Positions 8,496 to 14,585 of a DNA stretch of 28,195 nucleotides are shown here, in pieces. Numbering within the stretch: position 1 is the first letter of the stretch; the number at the start of each line of letters is the position of its first letter. The DNA comes from QNFN01 sp964195335 (GTDB taxonomy: Bacteria > Pseudomonadota > Gammaproteobacteria > QNFN01). The position numbers and the translations under genes were made by a program. The DNA lies in the NCBI GenBank assembly GCA_964195335.1, contig CAXMPC010000164.1:1-28195 (forward strand), read 5' to 3'. The notes under the pieces are model-generated. The model did not search any database. It saw only the letters and a program-made list of their open reading frames with translations, and was not told the DNA's origin.

Positions 8496-9278
8496 TCAGT
8501 CTCCTTCTTTTCTGGCCCGCGCATCGCGGCGGGCACGCCATTCACTGAGTTGGGCATAGGCCATCACGGACATGATCGGGAACAGGCTGGCGAACGCGAT
8601 CAGACCGAAGCCGTCGAGCAGGGGGCTGCGACCGGGCACCGTGCTGGCCAGGCCGAGACCGAGCGCGGTGACCAGGGGCACGGTGACGGTCGAGGTGGTG
8701 ACGCCACCGGAATCGTAGGCCAGCGCGACGATCATCCGCGGGGCGAAGATGGTCTGGATGATCACCATCACGTAGCCGGCGACGATGTAGTAGTGCAGCG
8801 GGGTGCCGGTGATGATGCGGAAGGAACCCAGGGCGATGCCGATGGCGACGCCGATGGCGACCGCCACCCGCAGGCCCCGGATCGAGATCGCACCACCGGA
8901 GACCTGGCGTGCCTTCATCGCCACGGCGATCAGCGACGGCTCGGCGATGGTGGTCGAGAAGCCGATCGCCGCGGCGAACAGGTAGACCCAGTAGTAGTCG
9001 TTCCACTCGAGAATGTCGCTGGCGTCGTCGATAAGGAAGCTCGGATGGGTCAGCTGTGCGGCCATTACCTTGCCGAGCGGGAACAGCGCCTTTTCGAGAC
9101 CGACCAGGAACAGTGCCAGGCCGCAGAGCACGTAGACGAAGCCGAGCAGCACCCGCTTCATGTTGGGTATGCGCTCACGCAACACCAGGAATTGGAAGCC
9201 GAACAGGATGCCGGCGATCGGCAGCACGTCGCCGAGCGTCTCGAAGAAGGTCTTCAGGAGTTCGACGACCAGTTCCAT
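8496..9278 (-). CDS. DUF1538 membrane protein (UmpA/UmpB-like), second copy
   Basis: This 260-residue integral membrane protein has about seven hydrophobic segments. It carries the family blocks FAAAIGFSTTIAEPSLIAVA, LAYDSGGVTTSTVTVPLVTA and DGFGLIAFASLFPI, and ends in a basic cytoplasmic tail (RARRDARARKEGD). As I recall, a pair of DUF1538 proteins from Halomonas zhaodongensis (UmpA and UmpB) works as a two-component Na+(Li+,K+)/H+ antiporter, and neither protein suffices alone. The tandem arrangement here fits that model. Its start shares one base with the stop of the first copy (TGATG). Family assignment is good; antiport activity and ion preference are inferred. Confidence 0.85.
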   Translation of the reverse strand: MELVVELLKTFFETLGDVLPIAGILFGFQFLVLRERIPNMKRVLLGFVYVLCGLALFLVGLEKALFPLGKVMAAQLTHPSFLIDDASDILEWNDYYWVYLFAAAIGFSTTIAEPSLIAVAMKARQVSGGAISIRGLRVAVAIGVAIGIALGSFRIITGTPLHYYIVAGYVMVIIQTIFAPRMIVALAYDSGGVTTSTVTVPLVTALGLGLASTVPGRSPLLDGFGLIAFASLFPIMSVMAYAQLSEWRARRDARARKEGD

Positions 9279-10012
9279 CAGTAGACCATCCCGAAGCCCA
9301 TGACGAAGATCATCGGCGTCAACGAGGCGAAGGCGATCAGGCCGAACCCGTCGGTCATCGGGTTGCGCCCACGGATGCTCGATGCGAGGCCGACGCCGAG
9401 TGCGGTGACCAGCGGCACGGTGATGGTCGAGGTGGTGACACCACCCGAGTCATAGGCGATACCGATGATCTCCTGCGGGGCGAACTCGGTCATTACCACC
9501 ACGCCGACGTAGCCGGCGATGATCAGCCAGTGGATCGGCCAGCCGCGCAGGATACGCAGCACGCCGACGATGATGGCAAAACCGACCGACAGCGCGACGG
9601 TCAGGCGCAGCCACCAGGCGTAGTTCTCGCGCTCGGCCTCGACGTTGGCGATGACGCCGGCCTCGGCAGCGACCTCGGCGGCCTCCTCGGCGACGGCGAT
9701 CAGGGCCGGTTCGGCGATGGTGGTGCCGAAACCGAGGGCGAAGGCGAAGGTGAGCAGCCAGAAGACGCTGCCTTTGCGGGCGAAGGCGTAGGCCATCGCT
9801 TCACCGATCGGGAACAGGCCGAGGTCGAGACCGCGGATGAACAGGGTCAGGCCGATGATCACCAGCAGCGTGCCGACCAGCAGCTCACCGAAGTTCGGCA
9901 GCGGCTGCTGCAAAACGGCGAGCTGGAAAAAGGCGACGACGAAAATGATCGGCGCGAGATCGCGCAGGCTGTCGAGTGCGGTAGCGAGAAAGGCCAGCAG
10001 CTGTTTTTTCAC
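9278..10012 (-). CDS. DUF1538 membrane protein (UmpA/UmpB-like), first copy
   Basis: This 244-residue membrane protein is a paralogue of the next gene. It repeats the same signatures: FGTTIAEPALIAVAEE, IAYDSGGVTTSTITVPLVTA and DGFGLIAFASLTPMI. A difference from the other copy is an Ala/Glu-rich loop (EEAAEVAAEAGVIANVEAE) after the TTIAEP motif. The start is a GTG at 10012, followed by MKKQLLAFLATALDSLRD; no ATG in the frame lies near enough to be an alternative, and the Shine-Dalgarno sequence is weak. This is the first gene of the minus-strand set, behind a plausible sigma-70 promoter. It probably forms a hetero-oligomeric cation/proton antiporter with its partner, by analogy with UmpAB. Confidence 0.85.
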   Translation of the reverse strand: MKKQLLAFLATALDSLRDLAPIIFVVAFFQLAVLQQPLPNFGELLVGTLLVIIGLTLFIRGLDLGLFPIGEAMAYAFARKGSVFWLLTFAFALGFGTTIAEPALIAVAEEAAEVAAEAGVIANVEAERENYAWWLRLTVALSVGFAIIVGVLRILRGWPIHWLIIAGYVGVVVMTEFAPQEIIGIAYDSGGVTTSTITVPLVTALGVGLASSIRGRNPMTDGFGLIAFASLTPMIFVMGFGMVY

Positions 10013-10074
10013 GGCATCCGGGGCCTTGGTGCGCAGTGGCGCCTGTCCATGGTCACTGTTCTCACTTTCGAGGC

Positions 10075-10103
10075 ATTATGCCCGAACGCCTGGGGTGGCC
10101 CAA
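10075..10103 (-). promoter_or_regulatory. Sigma-70-type promoter of the DUF1538 operon
   Basis: On the minus strand TTGGGC (10098-10103) and CATAAT (10075-10080) are separated by 17 bases. This would start transcription near 10068 and give a leader of about 56 bases before the GTG at 10012. It is the only convincing promoter seen for the six-gene unit. Confidence 0.5.
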
Positions 10104-10159
10104 CGCATCGCGACATTGCCGCCAGCAAGCCCGACGGCGGACAATGACACCAGGGAGCC

Positions 10160-10250
10160 TCTGATCAAGTCATGAATTCGTATCTTGCGCCCTATATCTG
10201 AATATTCTGAATCACAATCCACTTCGTCCAGACTTGACCAGAGTTCCTCG
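10160..10250 (+). promoter_or_regulatory. AT-rich leader upstream of rlmB
   Basis: This stretch has a base composition clearly richer in A and T than its surroundings. It holds several -10-like hexamers (TATATC, TATTCT) but no well-spaced -35 box. It probably contains the rlmB promoter. TTGACC at 10234-10239 is too close to the start codon to act as a -35. Apart from this stretch and the opposing DUF1538 promoter, nothing was recognised in 10013-10259. Confidence 0.3.
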
Positions 10251-10259
10251 GGAGGAGAT

Positions 10260-11012
10260 ATGAACGACGACAACCGACTGGTCGGAGGAGTGCACGCCGT
10301 GCGCGCTGCGCTGGCACACGCCGGCAGTGTCGAACGGCTCTGGGTCGACCGCCGGCGCCGCGACGGTCGTCTGCGCTCGCTGACCGACCTGGCGCGTCAT
10401 GCCGGTGTCCCCATCGAGCGAATCGGGCGCGAGGAACTCGACGCCATGTTGCCGGGGGTCAACCATCAGGGGGCGGTGGCCCGCTGCAGCGGGCCGGCGG
10501 CGGGCGACGAGACGCAACTGCAACAGCTGGTGACCGCAAGCGAGACGCCTTTGCTGCTGGTCCTGGACGGCGTGACCGACCCGCACAATCTCGGTGCCTG
10601 CCTGCGTACCGCCGACGCGGCCGGGGTCGATGCCGTCGTCGCCCCGCGTGACCGTGCCGCTGGCCTCGGGGCCACCGCGCGCAAGGTGGCGGCCGGGGCG
10701 GCCGAGAGCATGCCGTTCATCCAGGTGACCAATCTTGCACGTACCCTGACCTGGCTCGCCGATGCGGGGGTTTGGCGCATTGGACTGGCCGGGGAAGGGG
10801 ACGAAGTGCTGCACGCCGCCGACTTGCGCGGACCGCTGGCACTGGTGCTCGGCAGCGAGGGGCGCGGACTGCGCCGGCTGACCCGGGAGCACTGCGACCG
10901 GCTGCTGCGGATCCCGATGTTCGGTGCGGTCGAGAGCCTGAACGTTTCGGTCGCGGCCGGTGTCACGCTGTTCGAGGCCGTCCGACAGCGCGGCACGGTC
11001 GACGGGAATTGA
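10260..11012 (+). CDS. rlmB: 23S rRNA (guanosine-2'-O-)-methyltransferase RlmB
   Basis: This 250-residue SPOUT-class methyltransferase modifies the 2'-O of G2251 (E. coli numbering) in the 23S rRNA P loop. The N-terminal substrate-binding domain starts RLVGGVHAVRAAL. The three SPOUT motifs are DGVTDPHNLGACLRTADAAG, LVLGSEGRGLRR and IPMFGAVESLNVSVAAGV, the last two forming the trefoil knot that binds S-adenosylmethionine. The ATG at 10260 is chosen over an upstream in-frame start at 10185 because GGAGG lies five bases before it and the family begins here. In E. coli rlmB follows rnr; here it stands alone, diverging from the DUF1538 operon. Confidence 0.95.
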   Translation: MNDDNRLVGGVHAVRAALAHAGSVERLWVDRRRRDGRLRSLTDLARHAGVPIERIGREELDAMLPGVNHQGAVARCSGPAAGDETQLQQLVTASETPLLLVLDGVTDPHNLGACLRTADAAGVDAVVAPRDRAAGLGATARKVAAGAAESMPFIQVTNLARTLTWLADAGVWRIGLAGEGDEVLHAADLRGPLALVLGSEGRGLRRLTREHCDRLLRIPMFGAVESLNVSVAAGVTLFEAVRQRGTVDGN

Positions 11013-11014
11013 AT

Positions 11015-11033
11015 TACCGGCAACGAACCGGTA
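11015..11033 (+). repeat. Small inverted repeat after rlmB
   Basis: TACCGG and CCGGTA flank a 7-base loop directly after the rlmB stop. A further CCGGT/ACCGG pair lies just downstream (about 11045-11058). With no T-run, it is not a classical terminator. It could attenuate read-through into the cupredoxin gene or be an operator. Confidence 0.35.
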
Positions 11034-11089
11034 GAAGGGGATGGCCGGTTCACCGGTCCACAACGATTATTTCAAGGAGGAATTCTCAC

Positions 11090-11536
11090 ATGAAACGTAT
11101 TGCCATCACACTTTGCGCCCTGTTACTTCCGGTGACCGGGTTTGCCGCCGACTACATCACCAACGCCGGCGAGATCGTCAAGGCGGCCGACTGGGAGAAG
11201 ATGCAGACCATCACCGTCGAGTTCGAGGAGCACGCCTACACGCCGGAGAATATCGAACTCAAGGCAGGCCAGGCCTACAAGCTGGAGCTGAAGAACATGG
11301 GCGAGAAAAAGCACTACTTCACCGCGCCTGGGTTCTACAAGGCGATCGCCACGCGCAAGGTGCAGTCGAACAAGGACGGCGAGATCAAGGCGCCGTACTT
11401 CACCGCCATCGAACTGATGGTCGGTGGCCAACTTGACCTCTACTTCGTCCCGGTGACCAAGGGTGAGTACCCGGTCTACTGCACCATCGACGACCACCGC
11501 GAACAAGGCATGGAAGGCAAGCTGGTGATCCGTTGA
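11090..11536 (+). CDS. Periplasmic cupredoxin (type 1 copper protein)
   Basis: This 148-residue protein begins with a Sec signal peptide (MKRIAITLCALLLPVTGFAA, cleavage near residue 20). The mature part has a type 1 copper-site pattern: H75 in KKHYF, then C131, H136 and M141 in CTIDDHREQGM. The Cys-x4-His-x4-Met spacing is of the azurin/plastocyanin kind, so a role as a soluble periplasmic electron carrier or copper-binding protein is likely. It is not identical to azurin, amicyanin or plastocyanin in any region I recognise. The ATG at 11090 is preceded by AAGGAGG at 11074-11080, a very strong ribosome site, which suggests high expression. The frame is open further upstream only as a shadow of rlmB. 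The next gene follows by 10 bases. Confidence 0.83.
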   Translation: MKRIAITLCALLLPVTGFAADYITNAGEIVKAADWEKMQTITVEFEEHAYTPENIELKAGQAYKLELKNMGEKKHYFTAPGFYKAIATRKVQSNKDGEIKAPYFTAIELMVGGQLDLYFVPVTKGEYPVYCTIDDHREQGMEGKLVIR

Positions 11537-11546
11537 TCGCCCGACC

Positions 11547-12452
11547 GTGAACTGCCTGCGCGGCATCCTGCTTCTGTTGGCGGTCGCGGCCGGATCGAAT
11601 CCGGTCGTGGCCGCCGATTCCATTGTTCCCGCGGAAATGCCGGCGGCGGCGCAGCGGGTGCCGGTGGCTGCGCTGGAAGCCCCACCCACGGTAGACGGCG
11701 ATTTCGGCGACTGGACGGACGATGGCTGGCTTACGGTCACGGTCCAGCCGGCGGTAAAGGATGATGCCGACAACCGTCTTGGCACGATCGAGGTGCGGTT
11801 GCGTGCGGGCGTCCATGGCGATCGCTTCTTCCTCGCCGCCCGTTGGCCGGACCGGCGCGCCGACACCACCTACAAGCCCTGGGAGTGGCGCAACGACCGT
11901 TATCGGCGGGGCAAGCGCCTCGACGACATGTTCGCGGTGCGTTTCGATCTCGCCGGCGACTACCACAATTGCATGATCGCCGACGTCGACTACCGGGTCG
12001 ATGTCTGGCTCTGGTCAGCGGGTCGCAGCAACGTGGCTGGATTCGCCGACGATACCTGGCAACTGATCACCACCAAGTTCACCGAGAACGCGGCCGAGTA
12101 CACCGGTCCGGAAGGCAAGACCGTCTACATCAGGAAGAAACGTGATGCGGGCTCGCCGGTGTTTGCCAGCACCAAGCCTGACCGGCGTACGTTCCAGGGA
12201 GAGAAACTGCCGGGAATCAGGTGGGACACCACGCCTGCGGGCAGTGCCGCCGATGTCCAGGCCAAGGGTGTCTGGGCCGACGGCCACTGGCAGCTGGAGA
12301 TGAGTCGCGCCCTGGTCACCGGTCATGACGATGATGCGGTACTGCCGCTGGGCGCGATTCGGGTCGGCGCCGTGGCCGTGTTCGACCGCAACAGCGGCGA
12401 GCACAAGAGCGTCTCCGGCGACCTGCACTACGATTTCAGCGCGCTGCGCTGA
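11547..12452 (+). CDS. Ethylbenzene-dehydrogenase-gamma-like haem-binding periplasmic protein
   Basis: This 301-residue protein has a signal peptide (hydrophobic LLLLAVAAGS, cleavage near VVAA) and a domain resembling the haem-binding gamma subunit of ethylbenzene/DMSO dehydrogenases. It opens with APPTVDGDFGDWTDDGWLTV and contains the closing block GHWQLEMSRALVTGHDDDA and AVAVFDRNSGEHKS. Such domains bind haem b and pass electrons between a molybdenum enzyme and a cytochrome c. No catalytic molybdenum or Fe-S subunit is present, so the partner is unknown; the cupredoxin 10 bases upstream is an obvious candidate. The start is a GTG at 11547. Homologous stand-alone proteins also occur as haem-binding sensors or cytochromes, so function remains open. 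Confidence 0.68.
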   Translation: MNCLRGILLLLAVAAGSNPVVAADSIVPAEMPAAAQRVPVAALEAPPTVDGDFGDWTDDGWLTVTVQPAVKDDADNRLGTIEVRLRAGVHGDRFFLAARWPDRRADTTYKPWEWRNDRYRRGKRLDDMFAVRFDLAGDYHNCMIADVDYRVDVWLWSAGRSNVAGFADDTWQLITTKFTENAAEYTGPEGKTVYIRKKRDAGSPVFASTKPDRRTFQGEKLPGIRWDTTPAGSAADVQAKGVWADGHWQLEMSRALVTGHDDDAVLPLGAIRVGAVAVFDRNSGEHKSVSGDLHYDFSALR

Positions 12453-12493
12453 TCCTGCCCGATCTCCGTATCACCCGAACCTGGTTCCATTGG

Positions 12494-12511
12494 CCAGGCC
12501 GTTGGCCCTGG
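12494..12511 (+). terminator. Hairpin downstream of the haem-protein gene
   Basis: CCAGGCC and GGCCCTGG form a GC-rich stem with one bulged base and a GTT loop, 42 bases after the stop codon. There is no U-run, so it is at best a weak or Rho-assisted terminator. Confidence 0.35.
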
Positions 12512-12532
12512 AGCCGACGAATGACGAACACC

Positions 12533-12690
12533 TTGTAGGAGCGGCGCCTTTATGCCCCACGGGTGCACGCCGCGATACGGCCTCGCTTCGAAATCCCCCA
12601 ATCGACCCGTGGGCGGGCCTGCAAACACCTCATCCTGAGGCGTGGCGCCTTTAAGCTCCCCTGGGTATTAGTCGCGATGCGGCCACGCCC
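12533..12690. repeat. REP-like repeat cluster, two related copies
   Basis: The non-coding stretch 12453-12742 holds two related units. Copy A (12533-12582) begins TTGTAGGAGCGGCGCC and ends GCCGCGATACGGCC. Copy B (12642-12684) shares GTGGCGCCTTTAAG and GTCGCGATGCGGCC. Inverted arms are visible: CCCACGGGT (12556-12564) with ACCCGTGGG (12605-12613), and GGCGTGGC (12639-12646) with GCCACGCC (12682-12689). The TGTAGGAGCGG opening is typical of the REP elements scattered between genes in Pseudomonas, Xanthomonas and relatives, which RAYT transposases mobilise. No RAYT gene is present here. Two short open frames crossing this stretch show no protein-like features. Confidence 0.7.
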
Positions 12691-12742
12691 CGGCGATCCA
12701 GCATCTGCCAGCAGGCGGCCCCGGTATCGGTAACAGCCCTCC

Positions 12743-14440
12743 TCAGTCGGGCGCGGGGTCGTTGCGATGGGCGACGATCACCTGGTTGCGACCGGCACGC
12801 TTGGCCCGGTAGAGGGCGCTGTCGGCGGCCTCGATCAGCTTTTCGGGTGTCTTTTTGTCCAACTCGGGGATCGTCGCCAGGCCGATGCTGATCGTTACCT
12901 TGAGACCATCGACCTCCATCTGCTCGATCGAGTGGCGCAGCCGCTCGGAGACGATGATGGCGCCGGCCTGGCCGGTGCCGGGCAGGATGGCCAGGAACTC
13001 CTCGCCACCGTAGCGGCAGGGAATGTCGACCTTGCGCACGTGCTCCTGCATCGACTGGGAGATGGCCTGCAGCACGCGATCGCCCTGGTCATGGCCGTGC
13101 TCGTCGTTGAAGTTTTTGAAGTGGTCGACGTCGAACATCATGATCGACAGCGGCGAGTTGTAGCGCAACGCACGCTCCATCTCGGTGGTTAGTGTCTCGT
13201 CAAGGTGACGCCGGTTGAACAGGCCGGTCAGGCCGTCGGTGGTCGACAACCGCCGTAACCGCTCCTCGAGGCGCTTCTCCTCGGTGATGTCGCGGATCAG
13301 CGCCGCCGATCCGACCACGCCACCCTGGTGGGTGCGGATGGTGGCGGCATAGATACTCAGCACCCGCCCCTTGTAGTGGATGGTCTCCGACTCCTTGATC
13401 TCGGCGTCGCGCTCGAGCAGCGTCCGCAGGCCATCCGGATCGTCGATCAGGCTGTAGAAGCCCTCGCCGACCACCTGGGTCATCGATTTGCCGAGCAGGG
13501 ACTCGGCCGCCGGGTTCATCAGCACCACCTTGCCTTCACTGTCGGTGACAACGATGCCTTCGCGGGCGCTGAGGATGATGGTCGCGAGCTTGTCCTGTTC
13601 GTTGCGCAGGCCGGTGTAGGTCTGCATCAGCTGTCGGGTCATGTGATTGAAGCTGAAGGCCATCTGGCTGAGCTCATCACGGCCCATGACCGGCACGGTC
13701 TGGGTCAGGTCACCGTCGGCGGCACGCACCATTGCTTTGGTGACGCGGTTGATCGGTAGCACCACGGCGCCCCGGATCATCAGACCGGTCAGCAACAGGG
13801 CGCCGAGGATCGCTGTGCCGACGACCACGGTCGACTGCACCCAGGTGTTTCGGATGTCATCCTGCACCGCGCTCAGAGAGGTGGTCAGCTTGAGCAAACC
13901 GCGTACCGGCCGCTCTTTGCCATGGCACTTGTGGCAACCCTCGGCGCTAATGATCGGCGCTAGGAAGGTGAGGAACCGCTCGCCGCTGGAGCTGGTTTCG
14001 TAGTAGGGCGCCGTGACCTCGCTGGACAGGGCCTTCTGCAGTTCAGGATGATCGGAGGGCAGTACCTGCACCGATGCCTCGTCATCACGTGGCAGGAACT
14101 CCTCTTCCCCCCGGCGTTCGTTGACGTCCTCGATGGTGGAGTTGTCGAGGAACGCCTGCTGGCCATCGATGCGCAGGATGCGGAAATCGGTCACGTCGGG
14201 GATCTTCTCGAGACGGTCGGCGAAGCCGCGGGCGATGTCGGCGTAGCCGGCGAGCATCACCGACTGCAGGCCCTGGATGACGCTCTCGGTGAGCTTGGTC
14301 ATCGTGCGTTCGTTCTGCGCCAGGATGCTCTTCTCCTGCTGGTGGATGTAGAACACCCCCATCGCCAGCAGGCTGAGCGTCACGATAACGCCGACCACGG
14401 CGATGATCTTGTGGCCGATATGTGAAAATGAATTGGTCAT
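12743..14440 (-). CDS. Membrane diguanylate cyclase with c-type haem sensor, HAMP and PAS domains
   Basis: This 565-residue protein makes the second messenger cyclic di-GMP. In order it has a membrane segment (about 10-32), a periplasmic sensor (33-200), a second membrane segment (201-223), a HAMP linker (226-280), a PAS domain (about 285-400) and a GGDEF domain (405-565). The active-site motif is GGEEF at 478-482, a working variant. The inhibitory site RxxD (RKVD, 469-472) lies five residues before it, so product inhibition is expected. The sensor ends in CHKCH (169-173), a CxxCH c-type haem motif, in a context like the Tll0287/DUF3365 sensors. The ATG at 14440 has AGGAGG upstream; the longer frame is unsupported. 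Signal: probably redox state, oxygen or nitric oxide. Confidence 0.9.
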   Translation of the reverse strand: MTNSFSHIGHKIIAVVGVIVTLSLLAMGVFYIHQQEKSILAQNERTMTKLTESVIQGLQSVMLAGYADIARGFADRLEKIPDVTDFRILRIDGQQAFLDNSTIEDVNERRGEEEFLPRDDEASVQVLPSDHPELQKALSSEVTAPYYETSSSGERFLTFLAPIISAEGCHKCHGKERPVRGLLKLTTSLSAVQDDIRNTWVQSTVVVGTAILGALLLTGLMIRGAVVLPINRVTKAMVRAADGDLTQTVPVMGRDELSQMAFSFNHMTRQLMQTYTGLRNEQDKLATIILSAREGIVVTDSEGKVVLMNPAAESLLGKSMTQVVGEGFYSLIDDPDGLRTLLERDAEIKESETIHYKGRVLSIYAATIRTHQGGVVGSAALIRDITEEKRLEERLRRLSTTDGLTGLFNRRHLDETLTTEMERALRYNSPLSIMMFDVDHFKNFNDEHGHDQGDRVLQAISQSMQEHVRKVDIPCRYGGEEFLAILPGTGQAGAIIVSERLRHSIEQMEVDGLKVTISIGLATIPELDKKTPEKLIEAADSALYRAKRAGRNQVIVAHRNDPAPD

Positions 14441-14508
14441 CGATCGGGCGCCTCCTGCGCACCTGACCACCCGCGACGCGGCGCGGGTGTCTCCTCCCTC
14501 TGTTGCCG

Positions 14509-14538
14509 ATATTACCCAACCGCATGTGCTTTGGGCAA
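14509..14538 (-). promoter_or_regulatory. Candidate promoter of the diguanylate cyclase gene
   Basis: On the minus strand TTGCCC (14533-14538) and TAATAT (14509-14514) are separated by 18 bases, giving a leader of about 60 bases before the ATG at 14440. The spacer and -35 lie within an inverted repeat (14511-14539). Confidence 0.5.
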
Positions 14539-14539
14539 T
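14511..14539. repeat. Imperfect palindrome, possible operator
   Basis: ATTACCCAAC and TTTGGGCAAT are inverted copies matching at 8 of 10 positions around a 9-base centre. The element covers the candidate promoter of the cyclase and lies about 47 bases before queA, so a bound dimer could affect both genes. Confidence 0.4.
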
Positions 14540-14585
14540 TGTGGCTGGTTGCTGCCGCCCGGTCCGCCGACTACCATCGCGCGCC

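Noticed and set aside
8550..10147. Two plus-strand frames (8550-9284 and 9056-10147) rich in His, Asp, Gly and Gln
   Set aside because: They mirror the DUF1538 genes; the unusual composition comes from reading membrane-protein codons on the opposite strand.
10234..10239. TTGACC as -35 box of rlmB
   Set aside because: The matching -10 would fall on the ribosome site and start codon.
12325..12654. Short open frames across the haem-protein 3' end and the repeat cluster, on both strands
   Set aside because: They cover REP-like repeats and show no conserved features or ribosome sites.
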